DNA of 45,877 nt from assembly GCA_002746685.1 (NCBI GenBank), contig PDQK01000036.1, forward strand, positions 1 through 45,877, given 5' to 3'. Positions 37,646 to 45,669 of the stretch are shown one piece after another. Both the position numbers and the translations under genes were made by a program. This DNA comes from Desulfobulbus propionicus (GTDB lineage Bacteria > Desulfobacterota > Desulfobulbia > Desulfobulbales > Desulfobulbaceae). The notes below the pieces were generated by a model that saw nothing but the letters and a program-made list of their open reading frames with translations, had not been told where the DNA came from and searched no databases. Each line of letters opens with the position of its first letter. Within the stretch, counting starts at the first letter, position 1.

Positions 37646-38191
37646 TCTTGGTCCCCTGCATTGTTAAAAATAAACAGTCCATCAGGATGAAGCATACTGC
37701 TGACATCAATGCTAGGCTTTTCGAGATTCTACAGAAAATACATTCTGTGAATTGCCTCAATTGTTACAATTGACAACGGTGCTTCTTGCATATCTTTCCC
37801 TTCCCTTTTTCAAAATCAAAAGGAGGGGAGGGAAAGATAAAAAACTTGTGTAGCTGACCACAGGCACTTCATCTTTGCACGATCACTCCTTCCCGCATAC
37901 CTCTTATACACGGAGTCTCACTTTGTTCGCTTACCTGCTCAAAAGAGTGGTTGCACAATTCTGTTGCACCTGTGACCAGTTACACGTCAGAAGCAGAGAA
38001 TAATGAAAAAGTACCAACCCCGTGATTGGTTACAAAAATTTGAAACAATAACACTTCTTCTGCAAGAGCCCTACTCCCCAATCCATCACAGGGTGGAGCC
38101 ATACAAAAGCATCACTACACGTATTGCGACCTTCCTTATCTCGTACTTTCCCGTATGGAGGTGGCTATACGTGTAACTCTAAGAGCTATGC
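37646..38191. other. Gap between dctM and the OmpA-type gene
   Basis: About 545 bases in which I see no gene, tRNA or clear promoter. The only structure is the long hairpin at 37791-37839, described separately. Confidence 0.4.
37791..37839 (+). repeat. Long imperfect inverted repeat after dctM
   Basis: TATCTTTCCC (37791-37800) is mirrored by GGGAAAGATA (37830-37839). The pairing continues inward with TTCCC against GGGGA, giving a stem of about 15 bp or more around an AT-rich centre. It lies 145 bases after the TRAP genes. There is no T run, so it is not a standard terminator, though it could still end or protect the transcript. Confidence 0.55.
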
Positions 38192-38833
38192 TCACGACGT
38201 CACAGGAATAATTACCACCTCTACCCGCCTGTTCATGGCGTCACTGGAAGAGATAGGCCGACTTTCACCATACCCAATTGCTCTTATCCTGTCAGGAGCT
38301 ACTCCCTGCTGAATCAAAGCATTTTCAACAGTGCGAGCCCTTCGCAGGGAAAGCTGTTGATTATATTGTTCAGACCCTTTTGTATCGGTATGGCCACCAA
38401 CCTCTAACAGCGTTTGTGGATACTTGTTGAGCACTGATGCCATCCTTGCTATCTCGCCATAGGCCCCAGGAAGTAAGTCACTGGAATCGTATGCAAAAAA
38501 AGCTTCCCCTTTAAACGTTGCAACAAGAACATCCTGACTGCGTCGTATACTTGCAGCTTCTGAGCTTGCCATTGCGTTGCGCAGGTCTCGTTCCTGATTG
38601 TCCATATACAATCCAATCTGGTTACCTGCTATTCCTCCAAGTGCAGCTCCAATCCCGGCACCGATAAGGGTCGCTTCAGTATCACCACCTATGGCCTGTC
38701 CCAGTAGTGCTCCTGCACCGGCACCAACGCCTGCGCCAATGGCTGAACCTTGTTTCTGGTTGGTATCAAGGCTGGCGCATGAGGTTAACAGTATTGCAAC
38801 AACACTTACAATAACACACCTGAATGATTTCAT
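38192..38833 (-). CDS. OmpA-family lipoprotein with glycine-zipper segment
   Basis: A 213-residue protein. A lipoprotein signal ends in lipobox LLTSC (Cys at about 18). A Gly/Ala-rich zipper follows at about 28-75 (GAGVGAGAGALLGQAIGG). A C-terminal OmpA domain at about 110-210 has LEVGGHTDTKGSEQYNQQLS and RRARTVENALIQQGV, the peptidoglycan-binding signature. It would be anchored in the outer membrane and hold the cell wall. The ATG at 38833 follows AGAGG; the upstream extension is not translated in this view. Confidence 0.9.
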   Translation of the reverse strand: MKSFRCVIVSVVAILLTSCASLDTNQKQGSAIGAGVGAGAGALLGQAIGGDTEATLIGAGIGAALGGIAGNQIGLYMDNQERDLRNAMASSEAASIRRSQDVLVATFKGEAFFAYDSSDLLPGAYGEIARMASVLNKYPQTLLEVGGHTDTKGSEQYNQQLSLRRARTVENALIQQGVAPDRIRAIGYGESRPISSSDAMNRRVEVVIIPVTS

Positions 38834-38935
38834 TTTTTCCTCTTTTTTCTCATGTAAAATTTGGTTGATAAACAATACACATGCTGGATACTATAATAAA
38901 AAAGATATGAGATGTTACTCCTCTCTTCAATGGTA

Positions 38936-38968
38936 CAAAAAAGCCGCTCCCAAAAAGTGAGAACGGCT
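38936..38968 (-). terminator. Rho-independent terminator of the cyclotransferase-like gene
   Basis: On the minus strand AGCCGTTCTC pairs with GGGAGCGGCT (10 bp) around ACTTTT and is followed by six T. It lies 24 bases after the stop at 38992. Confidence 0.8.
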
Positions 38969-38991
38969 CATATAAAAAAACTCTGGAATGG

Positions 38992-39432
38992 CTATAAATC
39001 GCCCCTGTCAAACAGGTCTCTACGATCTTCAACAAACCAGTTGATAAACCGCTCTAGGCCATTTTGCATAAACCTATCAAAATCCCACGGGTCAGTGGAG
39101 AGGTGTTCAAGATACTCATCTTTAAACGCATACGTCCAAGCCTCAGTGGTGGTACCATCGATAAAAGACACCGAGACCTTTATCCGATCGTACTTATCGC
39201 CTTCAAAAGCATCCAGCTTCTCCATATCCTCTTCATCTATACCCCAGTAGACCTTACCGCATACTGAACAGTCATCTTCCAGTTTAATACCAGGATACTC
39301 CGTACTTTGTACCCGATATCTTGCCCAGTTATTAAGGGTTGCTTCCTGCCCTTCATAGGCTTTACCAGTTACCGCTTTCATAACCAGAGGTGACTGCAGT
39401 GTGCCGTAACAAAAGAGTGATATATTTCCCAT
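38992..39432 (-). CDS. Gamma-glutamylcyclotransferase-fold (AIG2-like) protein
   Basis: A 146-residue protein beginning with the nucleotide-like loop motif FCYGTLQSPLVM of the GGCT/AIG2 family. Glu in DAFEGDKYDR at about 74-83 sits where the catalytic acid is found, and LFCYGTL plus VYWGIDEEDMEKLD complete the fold. Members release 5-oxoproline from gamma-glutamyl amines, but many have unknown substrates. It is a single gene with its own terminator. Confidence 0.85.
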   Translation of the reverse strand: MGNISLFCYGTLQSPLVMKAVTGKAYEGQEATLNNWARYRVQSTEYPGIKLEDDCSVCGKVYWGIDEEDMEKLDAFEGDKYDRIKVSVSFIDGTTTEAWTYAFKDEYLEHLSTDPWDFDRFMQNGLERFINWFVEDRRDLFDRGDL

Positions 39433-39836
39433 TTCGGTCCTTATCAGTTGTACAGTTCAAGTGACTTTACTTACTCATCTATGGAGCAAACAACTTTCAA
39501 GTAAAAAAACCACAGAGATTTACTGCCGGGATAGGTATTGATACCCCTAAAGCAATACATTCAGAATGGTAAGCATAACGCAACTCTTTCATTTTTCCAA
39601 GCTTGTAAGATAAAAAAGGGTGTTGTGAAACCGGCTTTAGCTAATCTGAGGCTTGCAGGGATCAGATGGGCAGTGGTTTTTACCCACATTTCTTCATGAG
39701 GCGGCTTGTATTGTCAGTCACTTTATTTTACAAAATACCGGTACTATTGGGTCTGATTATACCATTGGTGAAAAGTGGAGACCTCAGAACAAAGAGAAAT
39801 TTACGTCAAAAGTAAGAAAATCATGAGAAATGCGGG
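39433..39836. other. Gap upstream of the cyclotransferase-like gene
   Basis: About 400 bases without a gene I can support. GGTATTGATACC near 39531 is a small palindrome. Short frames on either strand have no ribosome binding site and no recognisable content. Confidence 0.35.
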
Positions 39837-40919
39837 TTAGCTTTCTTCCCGTAACAGCAGAATGAAGCCAAAGATACCCATAAACAGGTGGATGGAAAGA
39901 GCAGCTATCACCGGTGGAAGGTAGCCTGATTTGGCAAGTGATTGCATTATCCCCCAAATCCCCCAGCAAGCAAAAGCCATACCGCAGCTTACAGGTACAG
40001 CCAGCGAAAGATCTCTCCCCCATTTTCTATACACAATGAGCAGCAGGGGCAGCCCAAGAATCAGGAGCGGCAGGCCGAGGAGAATATACGAAATTCGGCC
40101 ATAAAAGTTGGCCCAGGCCAGGTTCGTTTCGTCCTCAGACTTTTGGTGTTTGGTAGCACGAAACAGATCAAGCAGGGAGAGTTCCAGGGTTTGGTATTCA
40201 GGAATAAAAAAATCATCTGGTTTTTCCTTGAAGTTAAAAACCTGGGAGGTAAAAAGCTTGGTTTCAAAACCATCTTGGTCGCCTGCAAACCGGTACTGGC
40301 CATCCTTCAAGGTCCATATCCCATTAGCCCAGTGAGCCTCTTTTGCAGTTATGTGGGTGGTGAGTTCATAGTCCTTGTTCCATACGACGTAGGAAAAAAA
40401 GCGGAAATCATGACTTTTTGCAGAGTCTTTGGCAAAGGAATAAAAACCGTCGCTGCCGCGATAGTAATATCTCCCGTTACGATAGATGCCCAGGGGAATG
40501 CGCCCTTTAACCTCCTTGTGCCAGATACGGTTGGTTTCAGCCACTGTTTTGGGAAGTACAAACTGGGACATACCGAGAAACAGAAGAGTAAAAAGCACTC
40601 CGGCAGCCAGAAGAGGAGCGGTAATTTTTCTCAGTGGTACTCCACAGGCTTTCACAGCGATGAGCTCGTTGGAATGATTAAGGATTCCTAACGTGACAAC
40701 ACCAGCGAGCAGAATGCATACCGGCCCCATTTGATCAATAATAAAGGGGATGTTGAGCAGGAAAAATTGAACGACCAGGGCCATGGATTTGCCCTTTTCC
40801 AGGAAGTTATCAATTTTTTCAAAAAAATCAATAAGCAGATAAATGGCAATGAAGCTTGCCATCAACATCATGATATTGCGTAAAAATTGAGAAAAAACGT
40901 AGCGATAAAGAAGTATCAC
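39837..40919 (-). CDS. lptG: LPS export permease of the LptF/LptG (YjgP/YjgQ) family
   Basis: A 360-residue protein with the LptG layout: two N-terminal membrane segments (YVFSQFLRNIMMLMASFIAIYL in two parts), a large periplasmic beta-jellyroll at about 130-260, and C-terminal segments with GLPLLILGLPLLL. With LptB it lifts LPS from the inner membrane. The GTG at 40919 gives a normal length; the open frame continues upstream into non-matching sequence. No lptF is next to it, although the pair is usually adjacent. A MITE-like repeat lies 87 bases upstream. Confidence 0.85.
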   Translation of the reverse strand: MILLYRYVFSQFLRNIMMLMASFIAIYLLIDFFEKIDNFLEKGKSMALVVQFFLLNIPFIIDQMGPVCILLAGVVTLGILNHSNELIAVKACGVPLRKITAPLLAAGVLFTLLFLGMSQFVLPKTVAETNRIWHKEVKGRIPLGIYRNGRYYYRGSDGFYSFAKDSAKSHDFRFFSYVVWNKDYELTTHITAKEAHWANGIWTLKDGQYRFAGDQDGFETKLFTSQVFNFKEKPDDFFIPEYQTLELSLLDLFRATKHQKSEDETNLAWANFYGRISYILLGLPLLILGLPLLLIVYRKWGRDLSLAVPVSCGMAFACWGIWGIMQSLAKSGYLPPVIAALSIHLFMGIFGFILLLREES

Positions 40920-41005
40920 AGCAGGTAAATGTAGAAAAACTGAAGTTGATGATAAGCAGCCATAAACGTTGGCGGAACCGTTGGTGTTGCTCCATAACAC
41001 GAGAT

Positions 41006-41139
41006 CCTGAATCCGTGACGGTTTAGAGCCTGATTATTCATAACGTATTGTTCTGGCCAAGTAAAAAGGAAAAACCACGATATCAGGCTCACTCAACCGC
41101 CTTGTATCTGCACTGTTTTTGAACGCTCACAGATTCAGG
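41006..41139 (+). repeat. MITE-like repeat, copy C (complete, with target duplication)
   Basis: A 134-bp element with terminal repeats CCTGAATCCGTGA and TCACAGATTCAGG (12 of 13 matching). The 7-base sequence ACGAGAT stands directly on both sides (40999-41005 and 41140-41146), the mark of a transposition event. It encodes no protein, so it would need a transposase acting in trans. It lies in the leader of lptG. Confidence 0.88.
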
Positions 41140-41345
41140 ACGAGATACTATACACACTGGAATATGGAAAAAATTATTACCACGTCTGGGCCAAAAGCTA
41201 AAGGTGATTGTTTTATGGATGAAGCTTGAATAGAGGTCCAGTCGCCTCCAGTTCGGCACATTATTTTTTCTCAAGGCAAGAAAGAATGAAATAATATTAT
41301 GTAATTTTGAGCAGTTAGATTGAGTTTTGTTGATGTGCACAAAGC

Positions 41346-41375
41346 TTGCTATTTTTTTCACCTCTGTGGTATAGT
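41346..41375 (+). promoter_or_regulatory. Putative promoter of the leader ORF and DHH gene
   Basis: TTGCTA (41346-41351) and TATAGT (41370-41375) are 18 bases apart. This would start a leader of about 200 bases before the DHH gene. Confidence 0.55.
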
Positions 41376-41424
41376 TGTGCTCCCTTGATGACCAGAGTTA
41401 TTCTGATTGGAAAGGATGTTTTTT

Positions 41425-41523
41425 ATGGATCAGCCAAAGTATACATATGCCCCTTTGGGCTTCCTGCAAGTAAACACGCAGAAGATACATTTTTATAATA
41501 TTGTTATTTTGGCTGGCTGCTGA
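41425..41523 (+). CDS. Possible 32-codon leader peptide
   Basis: A frame too short for normal gene calling, starting MDQPKYTYAPLGFL and ending VILAGC. AAAGGA lies about eight bases before the ATG, a good ribosome binding site. A strong terminator begins four bases after its stop. This arrangement suggests a leader peptide or small protein with its own transcript. I do not recognise the sequence. Confidence 0.4.
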   Translation: MDQPKYTYAPLGFLQVNTQKIHFYNIVILAGC

Positions 41524-41526
41524 TGC

Positions 41527-41570
41527 CACTGCACCTCCGGACTTTCTTGGACTGTAGTGGCTTTTTTTAT
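41527..41570 (+). terminator. Terminator or attenuator ahead of the DHH gene
   Basis: GCCACTGCA pairs with TGTAGTGGC (9 bp) across an inner TCC/GGA helix, and seven T follow. It lies only 13 bases before the DHH start, where it could control read-through. Confidence 0.7.
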
Positions 41571-41582
41571 GACAAGTAGCAT

Positions 41583-42611
41583 ATGACGAAACGATTAGAA
41601 AAAATTGCGGACAGCGTTACCCAGAGCGCAAGTAAAAACTCTGCTGCAGCACGTCTGCAAGGGCTTCAGGATATCTTTGAAAGGGAAGATGAGGTTCTTA
41701 TTCTCATCAATGCCGACCCCGATGCAATCGCCTCTGCCATGGCAGTAAAAAGGCTGCTCAGCTACCGGGTACAAAATGTCACCATCGGCTATCCAAATGA
41801 GATTAGGCGACTGAATAACATCACCATGGTGGAGCGGCTTAAAATCCCACTGGAACGGATGCATACCCTCCCGATCAAGGATTACTCCAAGTATGTTTTG
41901 GTGGACTCCCAGCCCACCCATCTTACCTGTTTTGAGAAAATAGAGTTTGACGCAGTTATTGATCATCATCCGGTTACCAAGGGATGGGATGCTGATTTCA
42001 TCGATATTCGTCCGGAGTACGGAGCTGTTGCCTCCATGATGGTGGAATATCTGCGTTCAGCCAACATAAAGCCCTCTGTGGCTTTGGCAACTGCGCTTTT
42101 CTATGGAATTAAGGTTGATACCCAAAATTTCCAGAAAAAGAACATGCAGGTTGGGGATGGGATATCCTTCCGCTACCTGTTCAACATTGCCAATTTGAAT
42201 CTGGTCCGTAAATTCGAGCTTACGGAACTAAGGCGCTCGGAGTTGAAATACTTCCGTATCGCTTTAAATGAGGTGAAAACCAAAAAGGGGCGAGCCTATG
42301 TTCATCTGGGCAAAGTGGGCACCCCTGATATTCTGGTTATCATTGCTGATTTTTTTAATCGCGTGGATAAGTTTGACTGGGTTCTTGTTTCTGGTGTTTA
42401 TGGGGAAAAGTTGGTGGTTATTTTTCGCTGTGACGGGTATCGAAAAAATGCTGGCAAACTCGCACAGAAAACCTTTGGAGAGTACGGTCCTGCCGGTGGT
42501 CACAAGGAAGCGGCCAGGGCTGAGGCCCCGATAAAAAATCTCCCCTTACGTGAAAATCAGGAGTTTACCACCAATACCCTGATTCGCATCGTTACCCGCC
42601 ACGTAAAATAA
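41583..42611 (+). CDS. DHH/DHHA1 phosphoesterase (NrnA/RecJ superfamily)
   Basis: A 342-residue protein. The DHH domain shows ILINADPDAIASAMA (about 37-51), VLVDSQP and the DHH motif VIDHHPV. A DHHA1 domain ends with GPAGGHKEAARAE (about 303-315). NrnA-type enzymes cut short RNA oligomers or signalling nucleotides such as pAp or c-di-nucleotides; the exact substrate is unclear. The gene stands alone behind a leader with a short ORF and a terminator hairpin, hinting at attenuation. Confidence 0.87.
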   Translation: MTKRLEKIADSVTQSASKNSAAARLQGLQDIFEREDEVLILINADPDAIASAMAVKRLLSYRVQNVTIGYPNEIRRLNNITMVERLKIPLERMHTLPIKDYSKYVLVDSQPTHLTCFEKIEFDAVIDHHPVTKGWDADFIDIRPEYGAVASMMVEYLRSANIKPSVALATALFYGIKVDTQNFQKKNMQVGDGISFRYLFNIANLNLVRKFELTELRRSELKYFRIALNEVKTKKGRAYVHLGKVGTPDILVIIADFFNRVDKFDWVLVSGVYGEKLVVIFRCDGYRKNAGKLAQKTFGEYGPAGGHKEAARAEAPIKNLPLRENQEFTTNTLIRIVTRHVK

Positions 42612-42792
42612 GCTTACATCACACGCTTTTTTCAGGTGTCATTCTCACGTTCTTCTCTGCATCCGGGTTGTGGGTATTATTGCTTGCGTGAGCAGGCCAT
42701 TATGCAATAGTATGCGCTGAGTATAGTGTTTTTTCTCTTTACTGTTGGGGTGATAGTGAAAAGAAAAAGCCCTTAAAAATAGAGGTACAGAT

Positions 42793-44046
42793 ATGATTAA
42801 ACCAACTATCCTGGCCATGATTCTGGCCGGGAGCCGAGTGGGAGAGCTGGGTGTCTTAACCCATTATCGGCCGAAATCTGCAGTACCCTTTGGTGGGTTT
42901 GCCCGGGTTATTGATTTTCCCTTGTCCAACTTGCTCCATTCGGGCATTGAGCGAGTTGCCATTTTAAGTCAGTATCGCTCGTATTCCCTGATTAATCATA
43001 TCGGGACAGGCGCTGCCTGGGACATGGTAGGCCGCAATCGCGGCATTTCAATCCTGCCACCCTTTAAGGATTATGAAAGCCCGGACTGGTACCGAGGCTC
43101 AGCGGATGCAGTGTATCAAAATTTTGATTTCATTAGATATCATAATCCCGCCAATTTACTGATTTTGTCTGGGGATCATGTGTATAACATGGATTATCAG
43201 GAGATGATTCAATACCACAATGATACCAACGCAGACCTTACGGCAGCCTTTATCAAGATAGATAAACAGGCAGCGTCCCGGTTTGGAATTGCTGAAATAG
43301 CCGATGACAGCGTTAAAGGCGGTAAAATGCTCTCTTATGAGGAAAAGCCTCTAAATCCGAAAGGAGATTGGGCTTCATTGACGGTGTTCTGCTTTAAACC
43401 TGAGGTGCTGTATAAAGTGCTGCGTGAAAATCAGCAGAACGACTCCTATGAGTTTGGCCGTGATATCATCCCCCTTATGATGGAGCAGAATTATACTGTT
43501 CACGGCTATAAATTTGCTGGGTATTGGGGCTACACAAAGACCATTGACGAGTACTGGCAAACCTCCATGGATCTGCTTGGCAGTGAGCCCAAAATAGATA
43601 TGGAACGCTGGGGAATACGTACCAACCTTACCCACCGAAATATTTCAGGATGCCAGCCACTTAAGGTTGGTTATTCTGGCAGTTTTGAGAACTCCATGGC
43701 CTACAATGGCTGCATTGTTGAAGGGACGGTTCGTAACTCTATTTTGTTTCCTGGTGTTCGGGTGGAAAAAGGTGCTGAAATAGTTGATTCGGTGCTTTTT
43801 TTTAATAATCATGTCCAAGAAGGGGCAAAGCTGTGTAGAGTGGTCAGCGATGTGAATACTACCTTTGGCCAGAATACGCAAATTGGGGTGCCGGGTAAGG
43901 AAGGCCCGGGTAATGTCAGTGTTGTTGGCTGGAACAACAAGGTACCTGGCGGCACAACCATTGGCAGTGGATGTACTGTGGCCCCGTGCATTGATGAGTT
44001 CAGATGGCCGGAAAGAGCTATTAAAGACGGGGAGGAACTGCAATGA
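42793..44046 (+). CDS. glgC: Glucose-1-phosphate adenylyltransferase-like protein with altered nucleotide loop
   Basis: A 417-residue protein of the GlgC type, with a nucleotidyltransferase domain (1-275) and a left-handed beta-helix. The ATP loop, normally LAGGxGxRLxxLT, reads LAGSRVGELGVLT, so the second Gly and the key Arg are replaced. PKSAVPFGG, SGDHVYNMDY (with the catalytic Asp) and YEEKP are kept. The change may make it a weak enzyme, a regulatory subunit like GlgD, or an enzyme with another substrate. The stop overlaps the next glgC start (ATGA), so the two proteins are made together and may form a hetero-oligomer. Confidence 0.85.
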   Translation: MIKPTILAMILAGSRVGELGVLTHYRPKSAVPFGGFARVIDFPLSNLLHSGIERVAILSQYRSYSLINHIGTGAAWDMVGRNRGISILPPFKDYESPDWYRGSADAVYQNFDFIRYHNPANLLILSGDHVYNMDYQEMIQYHNDTNADLTAAFIKIDKQAASRFGIAEIADDSVKGGKMLSYEEKPLNPKGDWASLTVFCFKPEVLYKVLRENQQNDSYEFGRDIIPLMMEQNYTVHGYKFAGYWGYTKTIDEYWQTSMDLLGSEPKIDMERWGIRTNLTHRNISGCQPLKVGYSGSFENSMAYNGCIVEGTVRNSILFPGVRVEKGAEIVDSVLFFNNHVQEGAKLCRVVSDVNTTFGQNTQIGVPGKEGPGNVSVVGWNNKVPGGTTIGSGCTVAPCIDEFRWPERAIKDGEELQ

Positions 44047-45311
44047 ATCCAACCAATGACGCCTTGGTACTCTTGTTAGCTGGTGGTATCGGCAGTCGAC
44101 TGAATTTACTTGTAGGGCACCGGGCCAAACCAGCGGTTCCCTTTGGCGGAGTGTACCGCATTATTGATTTCAGCCTGTCTAATGTGATGAATTCCGGTAT
44201 GAAAAAGGTCGGGGTTTTAACCCAGTACAAGCCTCTCTCGCTCATGGCCCATGTGGGTACAGGTGAAGCATGGGATTTTACCGGGCGCACCCGTGGGGTT
44301 AAAATTTTACCCCCCAGAACCGGAGAAAGCGATTCCGACTGGTATAAGGGAACCGCTGATGCTATCCGACAGAATATTGATTTCATAAAAAATAATCCTT
44401 CAGAGCAGATCATTATTCTTTCCGGTGACCATATTTATCGCATGGATTTTGACGCCATGCTCTCGTACCATCAGCATAAGCAGGCGGATGTAACCATCGG
44501 CATGATGGTGGTGCCAAAAAGTGAGATTCATCAGTTTGGTGCAGGGATCGTTGATAATCAAAATCGCATTATAGATTGGGAGGAAAAACCCCAGGAACCA
44601 CGTACTAATCTCGCTTCCATGGGGATTTATATCTTCGATACCGAGTATTTGCTGAAAACGCTGGCTCGAGATAAGAAAGAGATTGATTTTGGGATGCATA
44701 TTATCCCCCATGCCATTAAGCATGACACGGTTTTTGCTTATCCGTTTTATGGGTACTGGCGGGATGTTGGTACGATTCAGTCTTACTGGCAGGCGAATAT
44801 GGATCTCATCCGTGAGAAGGCTGAAATATCACCTGAAGAGTGGGGCATCCAACCAAACCCTGCCTACGGTGACAGACCGATGGACAGGGCTCCAGCCCGG
44901 TTTATGAGTGGGAGCAGTGTCTCTTCTTCTTGGATTTCAGCAGGATGTATTATTGAAGGAACGGTTGAAAACAGTGTCCTTTCCCCTGGTGTCAGGGTTA
45001 AAAAAGGGGCAGTCGTGAGTAACTCGATTATTTTTGATGATGGCGTTGTTGGCGAGGGAGCACAGGTGGATTTAACCATTTGCGATAAAAGAGTACAGAT
45101 CGGTGAGAATGTTGTTATCGGTAATAGCGACAACATGACCATGAGCAACAAAAAATACCCCAAGCATCTGTACACAGGTATTTCTTTAGTTGGAAAAGAA
45201 GCAAAAATCCCAGCAGGAGCCCAGATAGGAAGAAACTGTATTGTACAATTTGGTTTTGCAGAGCAGGATTTTAATGGTTCCCTGGAACTTGCTGACGGCG
45301 AAAGCATCTAG
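44043..45311 (+). CDS. glgC: Glucose-1-phosphate adenylyltransferase
   Basis: A 422-residue enzyme with a complete ATP loop (LLLAGGIGSRLNLLVGHR), PFGGVYRIIDFSLSN, SGDHIYRMDF with the catalytic Asp, and WEEKP with the substrate-binding Lys. The C-terminal beta-helix has SAGCIIEGTVENSVLSPGVR. It makes ADP-glucose for glycogen. It overlaps the upstream paralogue by four bases. This copy looks fully active. Confidence 0.93.
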   Translation: MNPTNDALVLLLAGGIGSRLNLLVGHRAKPAVPFGGVYRIIDFSLSNVMNSGMKKVGVLTQYKPLSLMAHVGTGEAWDFTGRTRGVKILPPRTGESDSDWYKGTADAIRQNIDFIKNNPSEQIIILSGDHIYRMDFDAMLSYHQHKQADVTIGMMVVPKSEIHQFGAGIVDNQNRIIDWEEKPQEPRTNLASMGIYIFDTEYLLKTLARDKKEIDFGMHIIPHAIKHDTVFAYPFYGYWRDVGTIQSYWQANMDLIREKAEISPEEWGIQPNPAYGDRPMDRAPARFMSGSSVSSSWISAGCIIEGTVENSVLSPGVRVKKGAVVSNSIIFDDGVVGEGAQVDLTICDKRVQIGENVVIGNSDNMTMSNKKYPKHLYTGISLVGKEAKIPAGAQIGRNCIVQFGFAEQDFNGSLELADGESI

Positions 45312-45403
45312 CTTGAAAACAAGAGCGTTTGCCTGCCATCTGTTACTTGACATTGGACATCCCAGACGATATAAAGTGCATCCATCCACAATATGAATCA
45401 ACT

Positions 45404-45480
45404 GCTCCCGTAGCTCAGTAGGATAGAGCACAGGATTCCTAATCCTGGTGCCGCAGGTTCGAATCCTGCCGGGAGCACCA
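45404..45480 (+). tRNA. tRNA-Arg (anticodon CCU)
   Basis: A 77-base cloverleaf with acceptor GCTCCCG/CGGGAGC, encoded CCA, D arm GCTC...GAGC, anticodon loop TTCCTAA giving CCU, and T arm GCAGGTTCGAATCCTGC. All stems pair. Confidence 0.97.
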
Positions 45481-45492
45481 TCATATACATCC

Positions 45493-45530
45493 AGGCTAGC
45501 AAGTGATTTCAGCTTGTTAGCCTTTTTTTG
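45493..45530 (+). terminator. Rho-independent terminator after tRNA-Arg
   Basis: AGGCTAGCAAG pairs with CTTGTTAGCCT (11 bp, one G-T), with a nine-base loop and seven T following. Confidence 0.85.
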
Positions 45531-45669
45531 TTTTTCGGGGATTACGAAATCGTATTTATGTTAACTTGTTGTGTATGATTTCAGACTCGTATGTCTCTAA
45601 TAAAGAGCTGATTTATTTTTCCGTCCGTTGATTATCTTCTATCAATTTTGAACAGGATTGTTGCCTCAA

